Translations under genes and position numbers: made by a program
In this document: piece after piece, positions 1 through 7,023 of the stretch
Layout: every line of letters begins with the position of its first letter
How positions within the stretch are numbered: the stretch's first letter is position 1
The notes under the pieces: model-generated
What the model saw: only the letters and a program-made list of their open reading frames with translations
What the model was told of the DNA's origin: nothing
Database searches by the model: none
Origin: Betaproteobacteria bacterium
GTDB taxonomy: Bacteria > Pseudomonadota > Gammaproteobacteria > Burkholderiales > SG8-39
Direction of reading: 5' to 3'
DNA: 10,089 bases
NCBI GenBank assembly: GCA_005884335.1
Contig: VBCJ01000161.1
Span: forward strand, 1-10,089

Positions 1-1067
1 GTTTCGCGGGTCTTCTGTCCCATGTTCTGCACGCGCGAATGGCACGGGACGTGGTAGGACACTTTTCCGAGCGCGGTCTTGAAGTCGGTCTTGAGCAGCC
101 CGTCACGCTTGCGCAGGACGAAGTACTCGAACGGGTCGAACATCGCCTCGCTTACCGCCTTGACCTCGGCATCGTCGGGAAACAGCAGCGGCAGCTCGCT
201 CTTGTACATCAGCGTGCATGACGGCACGGCGGTAAGAATCGCGTAGCCTTCGCGCGCGAGCTTGACGAGTCGCGGAACGTTCACCGCCTTCAGGCGCGCG
301 ACGCCCTCGAGATCACCGAGCTCGAGCTTGGGCATGCCGCAGCAGGCTTCTTTCTCCACGACCAGGTAGGGAATCTCGTTGTGATCCAGAACCGCGAGCA
401 GGTCGTGGCCGATGCCCGGCTCGTTGTAATTCACATAACAGGTCGAAAATACCGCGACTTTCCCCGGCGTGCGCTCACCGCTGCGGGCCTCATGGCTTCG
501 GCTCGCGGCGGCCTGTCCGCGAAACGTGCCGGGGCTGTAGGGCGGCAGCTTGCGCTCAGGGTGGACGCCGATCGCCTTTTCCATGAGCGAGCGCGCGGCG
601 GCATTCCGGTTGACCGCGTTCACGACCTGCGCCACGACAGGGATGGCGGCGAGCTTGCCGATGGCGTCGGTTGAGGAAAGCAGCCGGTCTCGCAGTTTCA
701 CCTCCCCTTTCCTGAATTTGACCGCTTTGGCACGCAGCATCAGGTGCGGGAAATCCACGTTCCAGGGATGCGGCGGCACGTACGGGCATTTCGTCATGTA
801 GCACATATCGCAGAGGTAGCACTGGTCCACGACCTTCCAGAACTGCGACTTCTCGACGCCGTCGACCTCGAGCGTTGCGCTTGCGTCCACGAGATCGAAG
901 AGCGTCGGAAACGCCGTGCACAGGTTGACGCAGCGCCGGCATCCGTGACAGATGTCGAACACCCGCTCCATTTCGCCGAGAAGCTTCGCTTCCTCGTAGA
1001 ACTCCGGCGCGCGCCACGCGACAGGATGGCGCGTCGGCGCTTCGAGATTTCCCTCGCGTACGGTCAT
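1..1067 (-). CDS. Heterodisulfide-reductase/GlpC-like Fe-S oxidoreductase, partial (3' end outside window)
   Basis: This open frame of 355 codons starts at the ATG at 1067 and runs off the left edge with no stop. Two ferredoxin-type 4Fe-4S motifs are visible: Cys40/43/46/50 (CX2CX2CX3C) and Cys83/86/89/94 followed by Pro (CX2CX2CX4CP). A cysteine-rich CCG domain follows, with Cys210 and the Cys242-Cys243-Gly-Met-Pro signature. A second CCG domain begins with Cys284 and Cys342-His and is cut off. This order (two 4Fe-4S clusters, then two CCG domains) is that of GlpC and HdrD-like electron-transfer subunits. There are no obvious membrane segments. The gene follows the rubrerythrin gene after 34 bases with only a weak ribosome binding site, so the two are probably co-transcribed. 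By family knowledge this type recurs beside rubrerythrin and may pass electrons to it; that role is inference. In related clusters a DUF3501 gene often follows, which would lie outside this window. Confidence 0.88.
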   Translation of the reverse strand, partial: MTVREGNLEAPTRHPVAWRAPEFYEEAKLLGEMERVFDICHGCRRCVNLCTAFPTLFDLVDASATLEVDGVEKSQFWKVVDQCYLCDMCYMTKCPYVPPHPWNVDFPHLMLRAKAVKFRKGEVKLRDRLLSSTDAIGKLAAIPVVAQVVNAVNRNAAARSLMEKAIGVHPERKLPPYSPGTFRGQAAASRSHEARSGERTPGKVAVFSTCYVNYNEPGIGHDLLAVLDHNEIPYLVVEKEACCGMPKLELGDLEGVARLKAVNVPRLVKLAREGYAILTAVPSCTLMYKSELPLLFPDDAEVKAVSEAMFDPFEYFVLRKRDGLLKTDFKTALGKVSYHVPCHSRVQNMGQKTRE

Positions 1068-1101
1068 TTTCGGTATCGTCCGCGAGGTGAGTCGCTACCG
1101 C

Positions 1102-1521
1102 CTAGTCGGCGAGCGCGTCGAGTGCCTTCTGGAAACGGTTGGCGTGCGAGCGCTCCGCCTTGGCGAGCGTCTCGAACCAGTCGGCGATCTCGGAGAAACC
1201 TTCCTGACGCGCGGCCTTCGACATGCCGGGGTACATGTCGGTGTATTCGTGGGTCTCTCCGGCAATGGCGGCCTTCAGATTCAAGCGCGTGCCGCCAAAC
1301 GGGAGGTCCGTCGCCGGATCGCCGCATTGCTCCAGGTATTCGAGATGGCCGTGGGCGTGGCCGGTTTCGCCCTCGGCGGTAGAACGGAACACCGCTGCGA
1401 CGTCGTTTTGCCCTTCAACGTCGGCTTTCGCCGCAAAGTAAAGATAGCGGCGGTTTGCCTGTGATTCGCCTGCAAATGCCGCTTTGAGATTGCCGTGGGT
1501 CTTGGAGCCTTTGAGCTGCAT
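1102..1521 (-). CDS. Rubrerythrin (ferritin-like diiron peroxidase, no rubredoxin domain)
   Basis: The 139-residue protein is a ferritin-like four-helix diiron protein. Likely iron ligands are visible at Glu19 (GESQAN), Glu52 and His55 (ExxH in GETGHAHGH), Glu89 and Glu92 (ETHEYTDMYP), and Glu123 and His126 (ERSHANRF). This is the duplicated ligand pattern of rubrerythrins, which reduce hydrogen peroxide in the cytoplasm. The usual C-terminal rubredoxin domain with two CxxC motifs is absent; the protein ends about 13 residues after the last ligand. Electrons must therefore come from a separate partner, for which the Fe-S oxidoreductase immediately downstream is the natural candidate (inference). 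The ATG at 1521 is preceded by a good GGAGG ribosome binding site at 1527-1531. A PerR-like box and a sigma-70-like promoter lie just upstream, consistent with peroxide- or iron-responsive control. Confidence 0.95.
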   Translation of the reverse strand: MQLKGSKTHGNLKAAFAGESQANRRYLYFAAKADVEGQNDVAAVFRSTAEGETGHAHGHLEYLEQCGDPATDLPFGGTRLNLKAAIAGETHEYTDMYPGMSKAARQEGFSEIADWFETLAKAERSHANRFQKALDALAD

Positions 1522-1546
1522 GGATGCCTCCGTATGTTGAACTGAA

Positions 1547-1561
1547 TTAGACTGACTCTAA
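1547..1561 (-). promoter_or_regulatory. PerR/Fur-type operator candidate upstream of rubrerythrin
   Basis: The plus-strand sequence is TTAGACTGACTCTAA, a 7-1-7 inverted repeat with arms matching at 6 of 7 positions. It closely resembles the known PerR box (TTAnAATnATTnTAA). It lies 26 to 40 bases upstream of the rubrerythrin start codon, downstream of the predicted -10, where a bound repressor would block transcription. Rubrerythrin genes are classic PerR targets. No Fur-family regulator gene is visible in this window, so the cognate protein is unknown. Confidence 0.6.
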
Positions 1562-1573
1562 ATAATAGACGAA

Positions 1574-1602
1574 GGATAATATTTGCGATACCCTGGTGTC
1601 AA
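1574..1602 (-). promoter_or_regulatory. Sigma-70-type promoter candidate for rubrerythrin
   Basis: On the minus strand a perfect TTGACA (-35) occupies 1597-1602. An AT-rich -10 region follows: TATTAT at 1576-1581 gives a 15-base spacer, or TTATCC at 1574-1579 gives 17. Transcription from here would start near the PerR-like box at 1547-1561 and leave a short 5' leader before the GGAGG site at 1527-1531. The exact -10 is uncertain. Confidence 0.5.
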
Positions 1603-1698
1603 GCGCGAATCAATGCCCCAGAGCCGCCTAGATTTGGGCAAGGGTGGCCTGTGCAGCTGGCGCCACGTTTCTTCGCAACGGGGCGCAGCGTTAGGCAC

Positions 1699-2214
1699 TC
1701 AGCGCGATGCGATTTCCGCAGGAAGAGGCTTGCGACCCTGGCCGCGAAACAGATAGCGGGCAAGCTCGGTGAGCGCGTGCTGGTAGACCTCTCGCTTGAA
1801 ATCGATCACGGAGTCAAGGGGTACCCAATAGCCGTTCCAGCGCCAGGCGTCGAATTCGGGGCGCTCCGAAGCCCGCAGGCGCACATCGCACTCGCGCCCG
1901 ACCAGCCGAAGCAGGAACCAGATCTGCTTCTGCCCCCGGTAATTGCCGCGCCAATCCCGCTTGAGCCACTGCACCGGCACCTCGTAGCGCAGCCAGTTGC
2001 GCGTCCGGCCCAGGATTTTCACGTGGGTGGGCAGCAGGCCCACTTCTTCCCGCAGTTCGCGGTACATCGCCTGCACAGGCGTTTCCCCAAGCTTGATCCC
2101 GCCCTGCGGAAACTGCCAGGAGTGTTCCTTGACGCGCTTGCCCCAGAAAACCTCGTTGCGCCCGTTGCAGAGGATGATGCCGACGTTCGGCCGATAGCCG
2201 TCTCGATCGAGCAT
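1699..2214 (-). CDS. rppH: RNA pyrophosphohydrolase RppH (Nudix hydrolase)
   Basis: RppH removes pyrophosphate from the 5' triphosphate end of mRNAs and so triggers 5'-end-dependent decay. The 171-residue product opens with the family's conserved DGYRPNVGI stretch and carries a complete Nudix box at residues 38-60 (GX5EX7REUXEEXGU), with Glu44, Arg52, Glu53, Glu56 and Glu57 in place. The blocks HSWQFPQGG, TRNWLRYEVP, GQKQIWFLL and EFDAWRW are typical of RppH rather than of other Nudix enzymes. I chose the ATG at 2214, which matches the family N-terminus; a TTG two codons upstream (2220) is possible. Only a weak GGA precedes the ATG. It is divergent from proS. The length is close to that of E. 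coli RppH (about 176 residues). Confidence 0.95.
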   Translation of the reverse strand: MLDRDGYRPNVGIILCNGRNEVFWGKRVKEHSWQFPQGGIKLGETPVQAMYRELREEVGLLPTHVKILGRTRNWLRYEVPVQWLKRDWRGNYRGQKQIWFLLRLVGRECDVRLRASERPEFDAWRWNGYWVPLDSVIDFKREVYQHALTELARYLFRGQGRKPLPAEIASR

Positions 2215-2253
2215 ACGCAATCCAGCAAAAGTCTGTCCACGCCCATTCTTTCA

Positions 2254-2271
2254 CAAATCGCCGGCGATTTG
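2254..2271. repeat. Perfect 18-bp palindrome between rppH and proS
   Basis: CAAATCGCCGGCGATTTG is its own reverse complement over all 18 bases. It sits in the 97-base divergent spacer, 40 bases upstream of the rppH ATG. It could be a DNA operator, or in RNA a 7-bp stem with a CCGG loop. I do not recognise it as a site for a known regulator. Confidence 0.55.
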
Positions 2272-2281
2272 AAGGCGAAGC

Positions 2282-2301
2282 CGCCCCGCGGCTGCGGGGC
2301 G
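2282..2301. repeat. GC-rich hairpin upstream of proS
   Basis: CGCCCCGC and GCGGGGCG form a perfect 8-bp stem closing a GGCT loop. It lies in the proS 5' region, 16 bases before the upstream in-frame ATG (2318) and 46 before the preferred one (2348). No T-run follows on either strand, so it is not a convincing intrinsic terminator. If transcribed, it would structure the proS leader. Confidence 0.5.
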
Positions 2302-2347
2302 TGCGAGTTCAAGTAGAATGTCGCGTCCTGGCTCGCTCCCCCCGGCT

Positions 2348-4069
2348 ATGCGCACTTCGCGATACTTTCTTGCAACGCTCAAGGAGGCCCCTGCTGACGC
2401 GGAGCTCGTCAGCCACAAGCTGATGGTCCGCGCGGGCCTTATCCGGAGACTCGCCGGCGGAATTTACACCTGGATGCCGCTCGGACTTCGGGTAGTTCGC
2501 AAGGTCGAGGCCATCGTGCGGGAGGAAATGAATCGCGCCGGAGCGATCGAGCTCTTCATGCCGGCGGTTCAACCAGCGGAGCTATGGCAGGAGTCGGGGC
2601 GCTGGCGGAAGTACGGACCGGAGTTGCTGCGCTTCAAAGACCGTCACGAACGCGATTTCTGCGTCGGCCCCACGCACGAGGAGGTGATCACCGACATCGC
2701 GCGCCGCGAAATTCGCAGCTATCGGCAGCTACCCCTGCATTTCTATCAGATCCAGACCAAGTTCCGTGACGAGATCCGGCCGCGCTTCGGCGTCATGCGC
2801 GGGCGCGAGTTCACCATGAAGGACGGCTATTCCTTTCACGCCGACTACGCCGACCTCCAACGCGAATACCGGAATATGTACGACACTTATACGCGGATCT
2901 TCGTCCGCCTGGGGTTGAAATTCCGCGCTGTTGCCGGCGACCCCGGTGCGATCGGCGGCACCGAGTCACAGGAATTTCACGTCCTCGCCGAATCGGGCGA
3001 GGACGCCATCGCTTACTGCCCGCAGTCCGAGTACGCGGCGAATGTGGAGCTCGCCGAGGCCGTAGCGCCGAAGGCTGCCCGAAGCGCTCCGGCGGAGAAA
3101 ATGAAGAAGGTCGCGACCCCCGATAAGACCCGTTGCGAAGATGTCGCGAACTTGCTTGGCGTACCGATTGAGAAAACCGTGAAGGCGATCGCCATTGTGC
3201 GCGAGGAAGCTCAAAAGGGAGCATCGGGGTCGTTTGCAATGCTGCTCGTTCGTGGCGACCACGATCTGAACGAGATCAAGACCCAGAAGGCGATCGGCAC
3301 TTTCCGGTTCGCAAGAGACGAAGAAATCGAACGGATATTAAAGTGCCGCCCCGGCTACCTCGGACCGGTCAGCAGCGTACCTTTGAACCTCTACGCCGAT
3401 CGCACGGTAGCGGCAATGAGCGATTTCGTCTGCGGCGCAAACGAGGCGGGATTCCACTTCACCGGCGTCAACTGGGGACGTGACCTCCCGGAGCCCGGGC
3501 AGATCGCAGACATCCGCAAGGTTGTTGCCGGCGATCCCAGCCCCGACGGGAAGGGGAATTTGGAAATCGTCCGGGGGATCGAGGTCGGCCACATCTTTCA
3601 GCTGCGCACCCAATATTCGGAATCCATGAAAGCGACGTTTCTCGACGAGGCGGGCAACAGTCGTCCTTTCGAGATGGGTTGCTATGGAATGGGCATCACC
3701 CGCATCGTGGCCGCCGCGATCGAGCAGAACCACGACGAGCACGGAATCGTCTTCCCGGAGCCGATCGCGCCGTTCCATGTCGCCCTGGTTCCCATCGGCT
3801 ACGGCAAGAGCGCCGCGGTACGCGATGCCGCCGACTCGATCTATCGCGTGCTCACCGGAGCCGGTTTCGAGGTGCTACTGGACGATCGCGACGAGCGGCC
3901 GGGTGTGATGTTCGCCGACATGGAGCTCATCGGTATTCCCCACCGCATCGTTGTCGGCGAACGCAGCCTCAAGGACGGATTGATCGAGTATCAAGGCCGG
4001 CTCGACAAGCAGACGAAGAAGGTCCCGCTCGGCGATCCGCTTGCCCCGCTGCGCACGGGCTCATGCTGA
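2348..4069 (+). CDS. proS: Prolyl-tRNA synthetase, bacterial type with editing insertion
   Basis: This class II aminoacyl-tRNA synthetase charges tRNA-Pro in the cytoplasm. The 573-residue product matches the length of E. coli ProS (572). Features visible in order are: the N-terminal block MRTSRYF; the TxEE-type signature GPTHEE; motif 2 around RPRFGVMRGREFTMKDGYSF; an inserted YbaK-like editing domain at roughly residues 225-405, which includes PIEKTVKA and LLVRGDHDLNEIK; motif 3 (GCYGMGITRIVAAAIEQ) with its ATP-binding arginine; and a C-terminal anticodon-binding domain with DDRDERPGVMFADMELIGIP. The insertion hydrolyses mischarged Ala-tRNA-Pro in this family. I chose the ATG at 2348 because family members begin MR.S at this point. 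An in-frame ATG at 2318 would add ten unconserved residues. Neither start has a good ribosome binding site. The stop overlaps the next gene by 7 bases (ATGCTGA). Confidence 0.97.
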   Translation: MRTSRYFLATLKEAPADAELVSHKLMVRAGLIRRLAGGIYTWMPLGLRVVRKVEAIVREEMNRAGAIELFMPAVQPAELWQESGRWRKYGPELLRFKDRHERDFCVGPTHEEVITDIARREIRSYRQLPLHFYQIQTKFRDEIRPRFGVMRGREFTMKDGYSFHADYADLQREYRNMYDTYTRIFVRLGLKFRAVAGDPGAIGGTESQEFHVLAESGEDAIAYCPQSEYAANVELAEAVAPKAARSAPAEKMKKVATPDKTRCEDVANLLGVPIEKTVKAIAIVREEAQKGASGSFAMLLVRGDHDLNEIKTQKAIGTFRFARDEEIERILKCRPGYLGPVSSVPLNLYADRTVAAMSDFVCGANEAGFHFTGVNWGRDLPEPGQIADIRKVVAGDPSPDGKGNLEIVRGIEVGHIFQLRTQYSESMKATFLDEAGNSRPFEMGCYGMGITRIVAAAIEQNHDEHGIVFPEPIAPFHVALVPIGYGKSAAVRDAADSIYRVLTGAGFEVLLDDRDERPGVMFADMELIGIPHRIVVGERSLKDGLIEYQGRLDKQTKKVPLGDPLAPLRTGSC

Positions 4070-4716
4070 AGGGCACCGGCCTGGCGCTGATCGGGATCGC
4101 GTTCCCGGGCCTTGCTCTCGCAGGAGCCCAGATCTACGAGCCGCTCGCCGTCGAGGTGCGTGCGGGCCTGCAGGCGTCGATCGCGGACAAGCCGGCGCCG
4201 CGTCATGCCTTTGCCGATTCGGAGTCGGCGGTCGACTGGCTCGCCGAAATGTCGCATCGCCTTGAAGCGAGAATGCCCAACTTCCAGTCGCGCGTGGAGT
4301 TCCTGCGCACAGTGCACTTCGAGGCGAACCGCGCCGGGCTTGACCCACAGCTCGTGCTTGCCGTGATCCAGATCGAGAGCAATTTTCGCAAATACGCCGT
4401 ATCGCGCTCGGGTGCCCGAGGCTACATGCAGGTCATGCCCTTCTGGGTGGGATTGGTCGGCCGCCAGGGCGATAACCTGTTCAGTCTGCGCAACAACCTT
4501 CGCTACGGCTGTGTCATCCTGAAGTACTACCTCGATCGTGAAAAAGGGAACCTGTTTCGCGCGCTGAGTCGCTATAACGGATCGCTGGGCAAGCCCGAAT
4601 ATCCCAACATGGTGATCGGCGCCTGGCGCAGCGTGTGGCGCTACCAGGGCAAGCTTGCCTTGGCTCCCGGCGATTGTAGCGGACTCACGCGGTCTCACTC
4701 TCGAGCAGGCGCTTGA
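4063..4716 (+). CDS. Secreted lytic transglycosylase (SLT domain)
   Basis: The 217-residue product carries an N-terminal signal peptide (hydrophobic residues 5-20, AxA-type cleavage near residues 20-22) and so should act in the periplasm. The soluble lytic transglycosylase fold follows. Its catalytic Glu105 lies in VIQIESNF, followed by the motif GARGYMQVMPFW (GYMQ instead of the commoner GLMQ) and the late motif LSRYNGS. Enzymes of this family cleave the MurNAc-GlcNAc bond in peptidoglycan to give 1,6-anhydro ends. The ATG overlaps the proS stop (ATGCTGA), which indicates translational coupling; the frame is open further upstream, but that stretch lies inside proS. A lytic transglycosylase gene after proS is a recurring betaproteobacterial arrangement. 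The 3' end overlaps the convergent membrane-protein gene by 32 bases. Confidence 0.9.
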   Translation: MLKGTGLALIGIAFPGLALAGAQIYEPLAVEVRAGLQASIADKPAPRHAFADSESAVDWLAEMSHRLEARMPNFQSRVEFLRTVHFEANRAGLDPQLVLAVIQIESNFRKYAVSRSGARGYMQVMPFWVGLVGRQGDNLFSLRNNLRYGCVILKYYLDREKGNLFRALSRYNGSLGKPEYPNMVIGAWRSVWRYQGKLALAPGDCSGLTRSHSRAGA

Positions 4717-5908
4717 GCGAAAGATTGAGGGCTTCGTCGGCACGCGCCGCGAACTGCTCAAGGAGCGTCCGCAAGGCTTTGCTGCGCTCTGTGCCCGAGG
4801 TCACTCTGCCATCCAACACGAACTCGCGGTAGACCTCGGCTACGAGGAGCCGCTCGGTATCGCAGACCAATCCGTAACGGCTGCCCGCGGACTTGGTGAC
4901 CCAGCCGCGCGCAACCATTCGCTCAAGGTGTGATTCAGTTCGATCGCCGGTGAGCGATGCGCGCTCGGCGATCTGCCCCATCCCCAGCAGCTCCGGGCCC
5001 TGCTGCGCGCGCGCAAGCACGAGGAGCAACGCCAGCGCTTCGGCGAAACCGGATCCGGAAGGGCGTCTTGCGACTTCCCGCAGCACGGCAAAATCCGGTG
5101 CGAGCGCCGTGATCAGCGCGCCGATTACGATCACAACCCAGGATAAATAGATCCACAGGAGGAATATCGGGATCACCGCGAACGCGCCGTAGACTAGCGT
5201 ATAAGTCGGAAATTTCGCTATATAGATTGCAAAACTGCGTTTCATGATCTCGAACGCGAGCCCTGCGACGAGGCCTCCGATGAGGGCGTGGCGCGGCCTC
5301 ACGGCGCGGTTCGGCACGACATAGTAAAGCAGGGTGAACGCGGCGCAGGTGAGCACGAAAGGAACGAACCCGAGAATCGCCGAGCCCACGAAGGGAATCT
5401 GCCGCGAGAGGCCGAGCGACGCGCTGACTATATACGAAGTCATCGACAAACTCGCGCCGATCAGTACGGGTCCGAGCGTGAGCGTTGCCCAATAGACGAG
5501 GATGCGTTGTCCCACGGGACGCGGGCGTGAGACCCGCCAAATCGAGTTGAACGCACGTTCTATCGTGAACATCACCAAGAAAGCAGTGACCGCGAGCAGC
5601 GCAGTGCCGAGAGCGGTCAACCGGCCGGCCTGACCCGAGAATTGTTCAATGTATGCGGTGACTACTTTCCCTGCTTTCTCGGGCAACATATTCGCGAGCA
5701 GGAATGCGTGGATGTGCTCTCCCAGCCCTGAAAAAACCGGAAACGCCGCCATGAGCCCGAGCGTGATGGTGACAAGCGGCACCAGCGCAAGGAGCGTCGT
5801 AAAGGTCAGACTCGAGGCGATCTGCAAACAGCGATCCTGGTTGAACCGCCTGAACACGTGCGCGAGGAAGCGGCCCAGCTGTCGCAGGAGAAAGGGAATG
5901 GGATGCAT
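4685..5908 (-). CDS. YihY/BrkB family inner-membrane protein
   Basis: The 407-residue product belongs to the YihY/BrkB family, once misassigned as ribonuclease BN; its molecular function is not settled. About six transmembrane helices are visible between residues 33 and 270. They include the family blocks SSLTFTTLLALVPL near residue 33, TIERAFNSIWRV near 115, YYVVPNR near 200, and AFAVIPIFLLWIYLSWVVIVIGA near 240-265. Residues from about 285 to the end are soluble and contain a stretch resembling a winged helix (MGQIAERASLTGDRTESHLERMVARGWV). This C-terminal extension is seen in long betaproteobacterial members. The start is the ATG at 5908, with no strong ribosome binding site. The gene is divergent from the WrbA-like gene, with 54 bases between start codons, and convergent with the lytic transglycosylase gene. 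Confidence 0.9.
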   Translation of the reverse strand: MHPIPFLLRQLGRFLAHVFRRFNQDRCLQIASSLTFTTLLALVPLVTITLGLMAAFPVFSGLGEHIHAFLLANMLPEKAGKVVTAYIEQFSGQAGRLTALGTALLAVTAFLVMFTIERAFNSIWRVSRPRPVGQRILVYWATLTLGPVLIGASLSMTSYIVSASLGLSRQIPFVGSAILGFVPFVLTCAAFTLLYYVVPNRAVRPRHALIGGLVAGLAFEIMKRSFAIYIAKFPTYTLVYGAFAVIPIFLLWIYLSWVVIVIGALITALAPDFAVLREVARRPSGSGFAEALALLLVLARAQQGPELLGMGQIAERASLTGDRTESHLERMVARGWVTKSAGSRYGLVCDTERLLVAEVYREFVLDGRVTSGTERSKALRTLLEQFAARADEALNLSLKRLLESETA

Positions 5909-5930
5909 GAATCGGGACGTGAACGTCGCC

Positions 5931-5937
5931 TATAATA
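5931..5937. promoter_or_regulatory. Near-symmetrical -10 element in divergent spacer
   Basis: A perfect TATAAT at 5931-5936 reads towards the WrbA-like gene, whose ATG lies 27 bases beyond it. On the opposite strand the overlapping bases 5932-5937 read TATTAT towards the YihY-like gene. The 54-base spacer has little room for two separate promoters, so one shared bidirectional element is plausible. No good -35 hexamer is visible in either direction. Confidence 0.45.
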
Positions 5938-5962
5938 CCAGCCCCGTTTCCGACCTTCGCCG

Positions 5963-6556
5963 ATGAGCGACATTCTGGTTCTCTACTATAGCCACCGCGG
6001 CTCGGTGCGCGAGATGGCTCAGTGGATCGCGCGCGGCATTGAGGAAATCGGCGGCGCGAGCGCCCGGTTGCGCACGGTACCGCGAATGACGAGTTCGACC
6101 GAGGGAGCCGAGGCCGCCGTTCCCCCTTCGGGTCCGCCGTACTGCGAAGTGCGCGACCTGGAAGAATGCGTCGGGGTCGCCCTTGGCAGCCCGACACGCT
6201 TCGGCAACATGGCGGCCCCGATGAAGCACTTCTGGGACGGGACCTCGGACTTGTGGCTGAGAGGCACGCTCGCGGGCAAGCCGGCGGCGCTGTTCACCTC
6301 CACTGCCAGTCTGCATGGAGGTCAGGAGACGACTTTGGTGTCGATGATGCTGCCGCTGCTTCACCACGGCATGCTGATCGTCGGTCTGCCCTACACCGAG
6401 CGCGAGCTCTTCGATACGCGATCAGGCGGAAGTCCGTACGGCGCGACCCATGTGTCCGGTCTCGCATCGGATCGTGCCTTCGATGACGCCGAACGCAGTC
6501 TTTGCCGCGCGCTCGGCCGCAGGCTCGCAACGACGGCGCTGAAGCTTGCACGGTGA
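5963..6556 (+). CDS. wrbA: WrbA-like NAD(P)H:quinone oxidoreductase (flavodoxin fold)
   Basis: The 197-residue product has the flavodoxin-like fold of WrbA, an FMN-dependent enzyme that reduces quinones by two electrons, avoiding semiquinone radicals. Visible signatures are the N-terminal FMN phosphate loop (ILVLYYSHRGSVREMA, residues 4-19), GSPTRFGNMAAPMKHFWD near residue 75, GKPAALFTSTASLHGGQETT near 105, LHHGMLIVGLPY near 133, and SPYGATHVSG near 155. The order and the length match E. coli WrbA (198 residues). There is no clear Shine-Dalgarno sequence before the ATG; a TATAAT lies 27 bases upstream. Its stop overlaps the start of the next FMN-type gene by 4 bases. The symbol is assigned by family; the natural quinone substrate is unknown. 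Confidence 0.9.
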   Translation: MSDILVLYYSHRGSVREMAQWIARGIEEIGGASARLRTVPRMTSSTEGAEAAVPPSGPPYCEVRDLEECVGVALGSPTRFGNMAAPMKHFWDGTSDLWLRGTLAGKPAALFTSTASLHGGQETTLVSMMLPLLHHGMLIVGLPYTERELFDTRSGGSPYGATHVSGLASDRAFDDAERSLCRALGRRLATTALKLAR

Positions 6557-7008
6557 GTCGCGGCGCCGACGCTAGACGTCAACTGGCCTCTTGCCGGGCG
6601 GGCGTGCTGTCGACCTTGTCCCAACGGCACGGCGGACATCCGTTCGGTTCGCTCGTCCCCTACGCGCTCGATCATCAGGGCAGGCCGGTGATTCTCGTCA
6701 GCCGCCTCGCCGAGCACACCCGCAACATGGAAGCCGACCCCCGCGCCAGCCTGCTCGCCCATGACGCGGCGCTCGACCCGCTGGCGGGTGCCCGCGTCAC
6801 GCTGCTCGGCAGGGCAGTGCCGCTCGAGGCGTCGAACCCGGCCGCAGAGCGCTATCGGCGTCTGTTCCCCGATTCGGAAGGACTCCTTGCGCTGGGCGAT
6901 TTTTCGTTTTTCGTTCTCGAACCGCTCGCCGTGCGTTTCATCGAAGGTTTCGGCTCGATCCACTGGATATCGGCCGCGGAATACTTGGATTCCGACGTTC
7001 GCGCATAA
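6553..7008 (+). CDS. Pyridoxamine 5'-phosphate oxidase-like FMN-binding protein (HugZ-type)
   Basis: The 151-residue product resembles the split-barrel PNPOx-like superfamily. Supporting blocks are VLSTLSQRHGGHPFGSLVPYALD near residues 18-40, RPVILVSRLAEHTRNMEADPRASLL near 44-68, GARVTLLGRAVPL near 78, and FFVLEPLAVRFIEGFGSIHWI near 118-138. Small members like this bind FMN or heme; related proteins act as oxidoreductases or heme-degrading HugZ proteins. I cannot assign a substrate. I chose the GTG at 6553, which forms a GTGA overlap with the preceding stop. A longer upstream frame only extends into wrbA and is not conserved. The gene is probably co-transcribed with and translationally coupled to wrbA, and it converges on leuA with 15 bases between stops. 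Confidence 0.82.
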   Translation: MSRGADARRQLASCRAGVLSTLSQRHGGHPFGSLVPYALDHQGRPVILVSRLAEHTRNMEADPRASLLAHDAALDPLAGARVTLLGRAVPLEASNPAAERYRRLFPDSEGLLALGDFSFFVLEPLAVRFIEGFGSIHWISAAEYLDSDVRA

Positions 7009-7023
7009 GCGGTCGCCGATCCT

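Noticed and set aside
744..1464. Plus-strand open frames opposite the Fe-S protein and rubrerythrin
   Set aside because: The minus-strand frames carry clear cysteine-cluster and diiron motifs; the plus-strand translations show no domain.
1644..1666. GTGGC...GCCAC inverted repeat after rppH as a terminator
   Set aside because: The stem is only 5 bp with a 13-base loop, and no T-run follows on the rppH strand.
3679..4062. Long upstream extension of the lytic transglycosylase frame
   Set aside because: It lies entirely inside proS and is arginine-rich shadow sequence. The ATG at 4063 gives a proper signal peptide and a coupled start.
3991..4761. 256-codon minus-strand frame antisense to the lytic transglycosylase
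   Set aside because: It is a shadow of proS and the transglycosylase, with no domain and no ribosome binding site.
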